Part shown: one piece after another, positions 1 to 6,704 of the stretch
How the letters are laid out: the number at the start of each line of letters is the position of its first letter
Position numbering within the stretch: the stretch's first letter is position 1
Assembly: GCA_023428035.1 (NCBI GenBank)
Contig: JAEYZO010000873.1
Span: forward strand, 1-11,166
Source: Pseudomonadota bacterium
Lineage (GTDB): Bacteria; Myxococcota_A; Polyangia; Polyangiales; Ga0077539
Direction of reading: 5' to 3'
DNA: 11,166 bases
Translations under genes and position numbers: made by a program
The notes under the pieces: generated by a model
Database searches by the model: none
The model's input: only the letters and a program-made list of their open reading frames with translations
What the model was told of the DNA's origin: nothing

Positions 1-903
1 GTCTCTGCGACGGCGTCGCACCGCGACTCCCACCCCCACCACCGCGAGCGCGGCGACCCCCGCGAGCACGTACCCGCCCACGTCGGTGCTCTTCCCCGCC
101 AGCGCCGCGCGCGCCAGCGGACGCCCCGCCACCAGCGAGGTCAGCCCGTACGTCGCGACGCGCTCGCTCCCCGCGCGGAAGTCCTCGTAGCGCCTTCCGT
201 CGTGCACGCGCAGGCCGCGGCGCAGGCCCTCCATCGCCTCTCGCACCGCGGGGAGCGCGGTGATCGGCGCGACCACGTTCATCTCCAGCGCGCCGTCGCG
301 GGTGAGCACCCGCGTCGCGTAGGAGACACGGTGCGTCGGTCCTCCCAGGTCCACCTCGCGCGCCCACCAGAGCGCGTGCCGCTCGCGCTCGTAGCGCGGC
401 GCGTCGGCCCAGCCCACCAGGGTGAAGCCCGCGAGGCCCCGCTGCGCGCGGCGTGCGTTCTCTCGCGCGGCGTCTTCGCGCAGCGACGCGAGCGCGGCGT
501 CGGCGTCGAGGGGGTCGCTGTCGTCGACGTGCCCGTGCGGCGCGAAGGCCAGGACGATCCCCCACACCCCCGCGCTGAAGGGCGAGCCCTCGGGCGGAAA
601 GATCATCCCGAGGGTGTTGCTGCCCGCGGGGTTGCCCCAGGCCGCGAGCACGCGCGCGGATTGCGCCGGGTCGAGGTAGCGAAAGCCCCGCGGCATGGTG
701 AGCGTCGCGAGGTCATCACCGACGCGGGCCTCTCCCGCGAGGTAGCGGAGCGAGGCGTCGAGCTCGCGCATCCGTTGAAGCTCCGCGGCCTCGTCGGCGG
801 AGAGGGTCACGACGGCGCCGTCGGGGAGCGTGACCGAGGCGTCCTGCGCGAGGGAGAGCGTAGGGGTGAGCGAGAGGAGGAGGGCGGCGAGCCAGGGCTT
901 CAC
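1..903 (-). CDS. DUF2167 family membrane-anchored protein (C-terminus cut by window edge)
   Basis: The reading frame is open from a GTG at 903-901 to base 1 without a stop, so 301 residues are visible. Residues 1-19 form a signal peptide (MKPWLAALLLSLTPTLSLA, then QD). The body carries the blocks I know from DUF2167: GFRYLDP (73-79), AAWGNP (87-92), GMIFPPEGSPF (99-109), GVWGIVLAF (112-120), LVGWADAPRY (162-171) and YEDFRAGSERVATYGL (239-254). A hydrophobic stretch at about 277-295 followed by five Arg is a stop-transfer anchor, so the body should lie outside the cytoplasmic membrane. Family function is unknown to me. It starts 37 bp after the monooxygenase stop, so the two are probably co-transcribed. 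No Shine-Dalgarno is visible; the GTG was chosen because it directly begins the signal peptide. Given the stop-transfer end, few residues are likely missing. Confidence 0.9.
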   Translation of the reverse strand, partial: MKPWLAALLLSLTPTLSLAQDASVTLPDGAVVTLSADEAAELQRMRELDASLRYLAGEARVGDDLATLTMPRGFRYLDPAQSARVLAAWGNPAGSNTLGMIFPPEGSPFSAGVWGIVLAFAPHGHVDDSDPLDADAALASLREDAARENARRAQRGLAGFTLVGWADAPRYERERHALWWAREVDLGGPTHRVSYATRVLTRDGALEMNVVAPITALPAVREAMEGLRRGLRVHDGRRYEDFRAGSERVATYGLTSLVAGRPLARAALAGKSTDVGGYVLAGVAALAVVGVGVAVRRRRRD

Positions 904-940
904 GACGCGGCGACGGCTACCACGCCGACGGTCGTCGCCA

Positions 941-2455
941 CTACTCCGCGGGCTCGGCGGCGGTCACCGGCTCGGCGGCGCCCTCGTCGCGCGCCCTCGC
1001 CGGGGGGTTGGTGAACACCAGCGCGCCGTCGTCGATCTTGCGCAGCTTCATCATCGCGTAGTCGAGGGCGTAGTTCTGATAGAGCTTCCACGGCTCGGCG
1101 GCGCCCTGCCGGGGGAGCATGTGGATCGCCCGCTGGATGTACCCCGCCGTGAGGTTGAGGAAGGGCGTCTCGTCGACCTTCATCGACCCGCGGCGCGGCG
1201 TGGCGACGGCGAAGCCCGCGCGCTCCATGTGGTTGATGAGCCGGCAGAAGTAGTCGCTGATGAGGTCGGCCTTCAGCGTCCACGAAGAGTTGGTGTAGCC
1301 GAAGACCATCGCGAGGTTGGGCACGTCTTCGAGCATCGCGCCCTTGTAGTAGAGCTTGTCAGACACCTTCACGGGCTCGCCGTCGACCGACAGAGACGCC
1401 CCGCCCAGCACCTGCAACGACAATCCCGTGGCGGTGATGACGATGTCGGCCTTCAGCGTCTCTCCCGACGTGAGCTTGATGCCGTCTTCGGTGAAGCGGT
1501 CGATGGTGTCGGTCACCACCGAGGCGCGGCCCGACTTCAATGACGCGAAGAGGTCGCCGTCGGGCACCGCGCAGAGGCGCTCGTCCCACACGTTGTAGCG
1601 GGGGGAGAAGTGCTTCATGTCGAAGCCCTCGCCCACCTCGCGCTGCACCTGGCGCATCAGGATCTTGCGGGCGCGGGCCGGGTACCTCCGCGCGAAGTTG
1701 TAGACCCCCATTGTGAGGAGCACGTTCTTCACCCGCGCGAAGCCGTAGACCGCGCGCTCGGGGAGCACCCTTCGCAGACCGTTGGAGAGGATGTCTCTCC
1801 CGGGGACGGACACCACGTAGCTCGGAGAGCGCTGGAGCATGGTGACGTGGGCGGCCCTCTGCGCGAGCGCGGGCACGAGCGTCACGGCAGTCGCGCCGCT
1901 GCCGATCACGACCACCCGCTTGTTCGTGTAGTCGAGGTCCTCGGGCCACGCCTGGGGGTGAACGATCGTCCCGCGGAAGTCTTCGCGCCCGGCGAAGTCA
2001 GGCGTGTGGCCGGACTCGTAGCGGTAGTAGCCCGAGCAGGCGACCACGTAGCGCGCGGTGATCGTCACCACCTCGCCGGTGTCGAGCTTCTCGACGGTGA
2101 CCTTCCACCGCGCGTCGCGGGACGACCAGTCGAGGCCGAGCACCTTGTGGCGAAAGCGGACCTTGTCGGTGACCCCGTACTCCCGCGCGGTCTCTTCGAT
2201 GTAGGCCCTGATGTCAGGCCCGTCGGCGATGGACTTGGGGTTCGACCAGGGCTTGAAGGCGTAGCCCAGGGTGTACATGTCCGAGTCGGAGCGGATGCCG
2301 GGGTAGCGGAAGAGGTCCCAGGTGCCCCCGAGGGCGGCGCGCATCTCGAGGAGGGCGAAGGTCTTTCCAGGGCAATTCTTCTGGAGGTGCACCGCGGCGC
2401 CGACGCCCGAGAGCCCGGCTCCGATGATCACCACGTCGAGGTCTTCGTGCTTCAT
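941..2455 (-). CDS. ethA: EthA-like flavin-containing (Baeyer-Villiger) monooxygenase
   Basis: A 504-residue FAD- and NADPH-dependent monooxygenase, expected to insert oxygen into ketones or oxidise sulfur/nitrogen in the cytosol. Visible are the FAD Rossmann motif GAGLSG (12-17), the GGTWDLFRYPGIRSD block (43-57), the type I Baeyer-Villiger fingerprint F160-x-G-x3-H166-x3-W170-P, the NADPH Rossmann motif VIGSGATA (183-190), and TATGL (341-345). Similarity to mycobacterial EthA as I remember it (489 residues) runs along the whole length, including SDSDMYTLGY and SSWTLKADLIS. The ATG start gives an N-terminus matching EthA (LDVVIIGAG) although no ribosome binding site is seen. The C-terminal 15-20 Ala/Glu-rich residues are extra. 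It is divergent from an AraC-family gene, the probable regulator. The natural substrate cannot be read from sequence; ethA names the family resemblance, not drug activation. Confidence 0.95.
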   Translation of the reverse strand: MKHEDLDVVIIGAGLSGVGAAVHLQKNCPGKTFALLEMRAALGGTWDLFRYPGIRSDSDMYTLGYAFKPWSNPKSIADGPDIRAYIEETAREYGVTDKVRFRHKVLGLDWSSRDARWKVTVEKLDTGEVVTITARYVVACSGYYRYESGHTPDFAGREDFRGTIVHPQAWPEDLDYTNKRVVVIGSGATAVTLVPALAQRAAHVTMLQRSPSYVVSVPGRDILSNGLRRVLPERAVYGFARVKNVLLTMGVYNFARRYPARARKILMRQVQREVGEGFDMKHFSPRYNVWDERLCAVPDGDLFASLKSGRASVVTDTIDRFTEDGIKLTSGETLKADIVITATGLSLQVLGGASLSVDGEPVKVSDKLYYKGAMLEDVPNLAMVFGYTNSSWTLKADLISDYFCRLINHMERAGFAVATPRRGSMKVDETPFLNLTAGYIQRAIHMLPRQGAAEPWKLYQNYALDYAMMKLRKIDDGALVFTNPPARARDEGAAEPVTAAEPAE

Positions 2456-2467
2456 GAGCGTGCAGGA

Positions 2468-2488
2468 CTGTAACAGCGGGTGTCACAG
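2468..2488. promoter_or_regulatory. Imperfect palindrome, candidate operator between ethA-like and araC-like genes
   Basis: A 21-bp imperfect inverted repeat reads CTGTAACA - GCGGG - TGTCACAG; 16 of the 20 non-central positions match their complement. It can also be read as two direct copies of TGTnACA (2469-2475 and 2481-2487) 12 bp apart. It lies 13 bp upstream of the monooxygenase start and about 80 bp upstream of the regulator start, within the 113-bp divergent gap (2456-2568). That position suits a repressor or activator site acting on the monooxygenase. Binding by the adjacent AraC protein is inference. I see no convincing -35/-10 pair. Confidence 0.4.
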
Positions 2489-2568
2489 CCCGTGAGGGGC
2501 ACCGCGGACGTCGTGCTTGTCATCGCGGGCCACGCCCGGCGCCCGGCTGTACTACCCTCGCAGCGCTC

Positions 2569-3606
2569 GTGAGCTCCGCCCCCGCCGACGACTGGAAGCG
2601 TCGCACCGTCCCCGGCGTGTACCCGCTCACGATGCTCGAGATCGCGGCCGACCGGGGCGTCGCCTCGTCGCTGCTCCTCTCCGACGCCGGGCTCAGCGTG
2701 ACGCCCGCTGACATCGCCGAGTCGGGCCTCGCCTTCGAAGAGCACGTCCGGCTCATGTACGCGATCGAGGCCCGCGTGGGCGACCCCAGGGTGGGCGTCG
2801 AGCTCGGGTGGAGGCTCCCTCCCACGGCCCTCGGCAGCGTGGGTCACGCGATCCTCGCGAGCGCCACGGGGGCCGACGCGCTCGCGGCGCTCCAGCGCTT
2901 CTGGCACCTCATCGGCTACGCCTGCAGCATCGCCGTCGACACGAAGGGCGAGACGGGATGCGTCGAGGTGTACGTGCACCTGCCGCTCACCGAGCCCGAG
3001 CGGGCGCGCGTGAAGGAGGTGTGCCTCGTGAGCATGCGCCGCGGCGTGCTCGCGCTGGTGCCCGACGCGGCGGGCGAGACCGAGGCGTGGTTCGACTTCG
3101 CCGAGCCCTCGCACGGGGGCTTCGTGCGCGAGCGGCTGGGGCGGGTGCGCTACGACGCGCCGTCGTGCCAGTTCCGCTTCCCGACGCGGCTGTTGTCTCG
3201 GCCGCTGGCGCTGTCGAGCGCGGCGGGGTTGAAGGCCGCCGTGCGCGCGTGCGAGCGCGAGGAGGAGGAGCGCGGCCTCTCCGACGGACGTCTCATCGCG
3301 CGGCTGCGCTCCGAGCTGAAGCCGGGGGCGAAGGGGTATCCCTCGCTCGACGAGATGGCGCGACGTCTCGGGATGGCGCCGCGCACGCTCCGTCGACACC
3401 TCAAGCACGAGGGCGCGGGCTACGCCGAGATGCTCGAAGACGCGCGGCGGAGCGAGGCGCTGAAGCTGCTCGGCAACCCCCAGCTCGCGACGCACCAGGT
3501 GGCGCAGCGGCTGGGCTACCTGGATCCGGCGAACTTCACCCGCGCCTTCCGTCGGTGGACGGGGCAGACCCCGAGCGAGTACCGCCGACGGGTCGTGGGG
3601 GAGTAG
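2569..3606 (+). CDS. AraC-family transcriptional regulator (PF12625-type sensor + HTH_18)
   Basis: A 345-residue one-component regulator. Residues about 25-205 resemble the 'Arabinose_bd' ligand domain (PF12625) of the OruR-like AraC subgroup, with landmarks LAFEEHVRLMYAIEARVGDPRVGVELG (54-80, given in part) and the GSVGHAI segment (89-95). The C-terminal DNA-binding domain has both AraC helix-turn-helix units: PSLDEMARRLGMAPRTLRRH (258-277) and VAQRLGYLDPANFTRAFRRW (311-330), closing with the usual TGQTPSEYRR (331-340). The start is a GTG with no evident Shine-Dalgarno; a later ATG at residue 22 would cut into the fold less plausibly. It is divergent from the EthA-like gene and convergent, only 3 bp apart, with the PF10118-type gene. 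Members of this subgroup commonly control adjacent catabolic genes; the ligand here is unknown. Confidence 0.93.
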   Translation: MSSAPADDWKRRTVPGVYPLTMLEIAADRGVASSLLLSDAGLSVTPADIAESGLAFEEHVRLMYAIEARVGDPRVGVELGWRLPPTALGSVGHAILASATGADALAALQRFWHLIGYACSIAVDTKGETGCVEVYVHLPLTEPERARVKEVCLVSMRRGVLALVPDAAGETEAWFDFAEPSHGGFVRERLGRVRYDAPSCQFRFPTRLLSRPLALSSAAGLKAAVRACEREEEERGLSDGRLIARLRSELKPGAKGYPSLDEMARRLGMAPRTLRRHLKHEGAGYAEMLEDARRSEALKLLGNPQLATHQVAQRLGYLDPANFTRAFRRWTGQTPSEYRRRVVGE

Positions 3607-3609
3607 CCC

Positions 3610-4506
3610 TTACGCCTTGTCGCCGAGGTAGCGGGCCTTGGCGCGCTCCACCGCGGGGCCGTAGTCGTGCTGCGAGGGGTGAAAGCCCTCGCGGAAGTAC
3701 TCCAGGTACTGCGGGATCACCTTTCGGAACACTCCCGGTCGGCCCCACATCGTGTCGAGGGCCTTCGCGGCGCCGCGCGGGTCACGCAGGCCGCCCATCG
3801 CGCGGAACAACACCGCGGAGCGCATGGTGTTCATCGCGAGGAACATCACCGTGACGAAGGCCATCATCCGTCGTCGCAGGGCCTCGTCGCCCACGCACGA
3901 CTGGTACACGTCGAAGGCCACGGAGCGGTGCTCGACCTCCTCGATGGCGTGCCAGGCCCAGAGCTTCGCGACCTCGTCGGGCATCGTGTCGAGGAGCTCG
4001 GGGTGCTCCAGCAAAGCGCCCGCGAGGATGGCCGTGAAGTGCTCCAGCGCCGCGGTGCGCGCGAGGTTCGCCTCGGGCGAGGATGCCCTCTGGAGGCGGG
4101 TGATCCCCTCGGTGAGGAAGCGCTCCATGCGCTCGACGGGCAGGCCCTTCGCCGCGAGGAAGCGGTTGAAGGCGACGTGCTCCTTGGTGTGGTGGGCCTC
4201 TTGACCGATGAAGGCGTGCACGGCCTCGCGCAGTGAGGGGTCGGTGACCTTCGGGAGGAAGTGCCGCACGCTCGCGATGAAGAACCGCTCCCCCGCGGGG
4301 AAGGACACGGCGAGGGCCGAGAGCGTCGCGGTGAGCATCGCGTTGTCGTCGAACCAGCGCTCGGGCGTGGCCTCGGCGAAGCGGAGGTCCATCTTGCGGA
4401 CCTTGATGGCGGGGCGGGGGTCTGCGGCGGCGGCGGTCTGCATGGTCGTGAACGTAGCCTCCGCGGCCGCCCTCGCATTGGCCGCCGCGGACAGACTGCT
4501 TGTCAT
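3610..4506 (-). CDS. PF10118-type predicted metal-dependent hydrolase (ferritin-like helical protein)
   Basis: A 298-residue protein of the COG3687 / PF10118 'predicted metal-dependent hydrolase' family. Visible family features are the KVRKMDLRF opening (36-44), GERFF (72-76), the metal-ligand-like E103-x2-H106 in GQEAHHTKEH, E155-H156 in AALEHF, and H186-x2-E189-E190-x-E192-H193 in WHAIEEVEHRSVAFD. These fit a diiron-type four-helix bundle; the reaction is not established. The frame stays open to 4596, but starting there would overlap the peptidase gene by 71 bp and add a Pro/Ser-rich tail. The ATG at 4506 leaves a 19-bp gap and is preferred; an ATG at 4443 (before QTAAAADPRPAIK) is also possible. 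Last gene of a likely three-gene minus-strand unit. Confidence 0.88.
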   Translation of the reverse strand: MTSSLSAAANARAAAEATFTTMQTAAAADPRPAIKVRKMDLRFAEATPERWFDDNAMLTATLSALAVSFPAGERFFIASVRHFLPKVTDPSLREAVHAFIGQEAHHTKEHVAFNRFLAAKGLPVERMERFLTEGITRLQRASSPEANLARTAALEHFTAILAGALLEHPELLDTMPDEVAKLWAWHAIEEVEHRSVAFDVYQSCVGDEALRRRMMAFVTVMFLAMNTMRSAVLFRAMGGLRDPRGAAKALDTMWGRPGVFRKVIPQYLEYFREGFHPSQHDYGPAVERAKARYLGDKA

Positions 4507-4525
4507 TGTCGGTCGGGCGGTGCGC

Positions 4526-5593
4526 TCAGGGGGTGACGCCGAGGGCGTCGGCGGCGGCACCGACGGTGACCTGCACCACGCGGCGCATGAAGTCACCGTC
4601 GAGGGACTCCGGCGCGTCGGCCCCGCCGCGGCAGTGGTAGCGCGCGTTGCGGAACTCCGCGGTGTCGGTGATCTGGATGGCGGGGAAGCCCGCGGCCCAG
4701 AAGGGCGCGTGGTCCGAGCGCTGGAGGTCGCCGTAGAGGGGCGAGCTCGTCTGCGCGCGGGTGAGCGTGAGGGTCACGGTGGGGAGCGAGACCGCGGCCG
4801 CGGCGCGCTCCATCGCCGCGGTGTGGTCGCGGGCGCCGTCGTCGGCGATCAAGGCGATGAAGTCTCCGCGGTTGTTGTTCTCGCGCACCTGCGCGGCCTG
4901 CCGCGGGAACACCAGGTTCAGCCCCACGGGCAGCCGCTGGGTGTCGGGCTCCGTCGAGCGGTAGCCGATCATCTCGAACACGAAGGCCGCGGCGATGGTC
5001 TCCCCCGCGCTCATCGCCCGCTGCGCGTAGGCGCGAGAGCCGATGAGTCCGCGCTCCTCCTCGTCCCAGAGGGCGACGACGAGGGTGCGGGTGAAGCGGC
5101 CCTGCGAGAGCACCCGCGCGGCTTCGAGCGCGCCGGCCACTCCGCTCGCGTTGTCGTCGGCGCCGGCGCAGCCCTCGACGTGGTCGTAGTGCGCCGACAC
5201 GATCACCCGCGGCGCGGAGGGGTCGCTCCCGGGCTTCACGCCCACGACGTTCACCCCGGTGCCGTAGTCGTGCCGCTCGACGGTGAAGCCCAATGAAGCG
5301 AGGCGCTCCGCGCTGAGCTCGCGCACGGAGCGGTGGTGGTCGCTCGCGGGGGCGCGCGGGCTCGCGACGCGGGCGACGTCGGCGACGAGGTCGGGCTCGC
5401 GCACGCAGGCCATCAGCGCGGCGGAGGAGCCCGCGCCGCAGGTGGCGGGCGCGGCGACATCGGGCGCGTCGGTGACGGGGGTGGTGTCTACGGCTGGCGC
5501 GTCGGTGACGGTGGAGGCGTCGACGTCGGGCGCGCTCTGCGTGCGGCAGGCGCAGAGGGCGACGAGGAGCAGGGGCGTGGCGAGGGGGCGCAT
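4526..5593 (-). CDS. M28-family zinc peptidase, predicted lipoprotein
   Basis: A 355-residue exported aminopeptidase-like enzyme. The N-terminus MRPLATPLLLVALCAC fits a lipoprotein signal with Cys16 as the lipidated residue (LCAC); Cys14 has Leu before it and is less likely. An Asp/Thr/Pro linker (about 20-50, with two VTDAP units) follows. Cocatalytic zinc residues are recognisable: H135 in AHYDH, D147 in GADDNASG, the catalytic/ligand pair E179-E180 in DEEERGLIGS, E207 in FEMIGY, and H320 in NARYHCRGG. SDHAPFWAAGFPAIQITD (293-310) is the usual M28 loop. All expected ligands are present, so it should be active, probably on peptide N-termini outside the inner membrane. Frame extension to 5923 runs into the upstream gene and is rejected. 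It lies 41 bp after the barrel-like gene and 19 bp before the PF10118-type gene. Confidence 0.93.
   Translation of the reverse strand: MRPLATPLLLVALCACRTQSAPDVDASTVTDAPAVDTTPVTDAPDVAAPATCGAGSSAALMACVREPDLVADVARVASPRAPASDHHRSVRELSAERLASLGFTVERHDYGTGVNVVGVKPGSDPSAPRVIVSAHYDHVEGCAGADDNASGVAGALEAARVLSQGRFTRTLVVALWDEEERGLIGSRAYAQRAMSAGETIAAAFVFEMIGYRSTEPDTQRLPVGLNLVFPRQAAQVRENNNRGDFIALIADDGARDHTAAMERAAAAVSLPTVTLTLTRAQTSSPLYGDLQRSDHAPFWAAGFPAIQITDTAEFRNARYHCRGGADAPESLDGDFMRRVVQVTVGAAADALGVTP
5463..5511. repeat. Two direct copies of a 16-bp unit inside the M28 linker
   Basis: GGCGCGTCGGTGACGG occurs exactly at 5463-5478 and 5496-5511, a 33-bp (11-codon) period. On the minus strand it encodes the two VTDAP units of the lipoprotein linker. 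In-frame duplication of linker DNA is a likely origin. Confidence 0.7.
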
Positions 5594-5634
5594 CGCGCGC
5601 AGGGTCGCACGGGGAGGGAGGGAGCGGTCAGGGC

Positions 5635-6645
5635 TCAGTGGAGGTCGGCGATGAGCGCGAGGCCGAGGAGAGCAGTGACGGGCGGAGACGACCACTGGGT
5701 CTGTCCGTCGAAGGTGACCTGCGTGGCGCTCGGCAGCGCGGTGACCTCGGCCTGCGCGCGGAGGAGGAGCCTCTGGCTCAATGGGATCTCGTACCCGAAG
5801 CGAGCGCCCACCGCGTACCACGGGAGCACCGCGACCTGATCGGTGAGGAGGCCCACGCTGGTGACGCGCTGCACCCCCGCGAGCCCGAGGCCGCACACCA
5901 CCCAACGGCCCGGGTGGCCGCACAGGGCGAGGCCGCCGAGGACGACCCCCACGTCGAAGCCGAAGCCCTCGCCGATGGCGAGGTAGGTGGGGACGTCCAT
6001 CCGGCCCTCGAGGGTCGCGGAGATCGCGCGCCAGCGTAGGCCGACGCCGAGCGTCCCGCCGCCAGAGAAGTTCGGCGTGGCGCCGAGGCTCGCGTGCAGC
6101 TCGACCTGCACCCTGAAGCTCAGCCTGTGCGCCGTGGGGCGCGGGGGAGGAGGGCGCGGGGTGACAGGCGCCTCGTCGTCGACGGCCGCGGTGATCGACT
6201 GCGGCGCCTCGCGCGCGGGGGTCGTCTCGACGAGCACCGTGCTCCGCGTGGTGGTGGTCTGCGTGACCTCGGGCTGCGGCGCCTCTCGCGGGGCGTCTTG
6301 CGCTTGCTGGATCGCGAGCGTGAGGAGGAGCCCATCGACCAGCGCGCGGCAGTCTCGGTGTGACCTCTCGCGCGGGGGGAGCGCCTCGCCAGCGGCGGTG
6401 GTCACCGCGAGGCGACCACGCCAGGAGCCACTACGCGCGCGCTGCACGGAGAGCACCGCGCGCCCCGCGGCGGGGTCGCCCTCTCCGTCGTGGCCCAGGC
6501 GAGCGGCGACCATCGCGCGGAAGAGCGCGGCGCTCGGGCAGCGAGGCGCCGGGGTGTAGGCCACCGAGACGCGCGGCGAGGGCTGCGCCGACGCCACCGC
6601 GGGCGCGAGCGCGCAGCACACCCCGACCACGGCGCCCCAACGCAT
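5635..6645 (-). CDS. Exported hypothetical protein with N-terminal Cys-pair domain and C-terminal barrel-like domain
   Basis: A 336-residue protein with a clear Sec signal (1-20, ending AVASA-Q). Residues 22-115 form a small domain with C36 in PRCPSAALFRAMVAARLG and C99 in HRDCRALVDGLLLTLAI, probably disulfide bonded. I recognise this layout from uncharacterised myxobacterial envelope proteins. A Thr/Pro-rich linker (about 116-172, including TPRPPPPRP) leads to residues 174-336, whose alternating hydrophobic/aromatic strands and Gly turns (GGGTLGVGLRWRAISATLEG, YAVGARFGYEIPLSQRLLLR) suggest an outer-membrane beta-barrel. The enzyme or transport role is unknown. An ATG at 6681 would add 12 residues; the ATG at 6645 was chosen because it begins the signal peptide. 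No Shine-Dalgarno stands in front of it. First gene of the minus-strand trio; its start faces the plus-strand gene at 6705 with only 59 bp between. Confidence 0.8.
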   Translation of the reverse strand: MRWGAVVGVCCALAPAVASAQPSPRVSVAYTPAPRCPSAALFRAMVAARLGHDGEGDPAAGRAVLSVQRARSGSWRGRLAVTTAAGEALPPRERSHRDCRALVDGLLLTLAIQQAQDAPREAPQPEVTQTTTTRSTVLVETTPAREAPQSITAAVDDEAPVTPRPPPPRPTAHRLSFRVQVELHASLGATPNFSGGGTLGVGLRWRAISATLEGRMDVPTYLAIGEGFGFDVGVVLGGLALCGHPGRWVVCGLGLAGVQRVTSVGLLTDQVAVLPWYAVGARFGYEIPLSQRLLLRAQAEVTALPSATQVTFDGQTQWSSPPVTALLGLALIADLH

Positions 6646-6663
6646 GGCAACGATGTACCGGAT

Positions 6664-6690
6664 TTGCCTCCCCTGCGGCAAGCGCTCCGC
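6664..6690. promoter_or_regulatory. Overlapping short inverted repeats in a 59-bp divergent gap
   Basis: TTGCC (6664-6668) pairs with GGCAA (6677-6681), and GCGG (6675-6678) pairs with CCGC (6687-6690), the latter enclosing the palindrome AGCGCT (6681-6686). The gap 6646-6704 must hold promoters for both flanking genes unless one lies inside a coding region. An operator role is a guess; short repeats of this kind arise easily in G+C-rich DNA. Confidence 0.2.
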
Positions 6691-6692
6691 GG

Positions 6693-6697
6693 TAGGA
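6693..6697 (+). promoter_or_regulatory. Ribosome binding site supporting the TTG start at 6705
   Basis: TAGGA ends 7 bases before TTG at 6705. The in-frame TAG at 6693-6695 closes the frame immediately upstream, so TTG is the first usable start and the only one with a Shine-Dalgarno-like site at the right distance. Confidence 0.5.
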
Positions 6698-6704
6698 TCG
6701 CGCC

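Noticed and set aside
202..1014. 270-residue plus-strand open frame
   Set aside because: Antisense to the DUF2167 gene; Arg/Gly/Val-rich with no recognisable motif, while the minus strand shows signal peptide, family blocks and anchor.
1610..2473. 287-residue plus-strand open frame
   Set aside because: Lies antisense to the FAD-binding half of the EthA-like gene; His/Arg/Val-rich composition typical of shadows in G+C-rich DNA.
2452..3495. 347-residue minus-strand open frame
   Set aside because: Antisense to the AraC regulator, which has both helix-turn-helix motifs in the right frame.
4208..5296. 362-residue plus-strand open frame
   Set aside because: Crosses two minus-strand genes whose catalytic motifs are intact; no motif of its own.
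5594..5923. N-terminal extension of the M28 peptidase frame
   Set aside because: Would overlap the upstream gene by nearly 290 bp and bury the lipoprotein signal sequence inside the protein.
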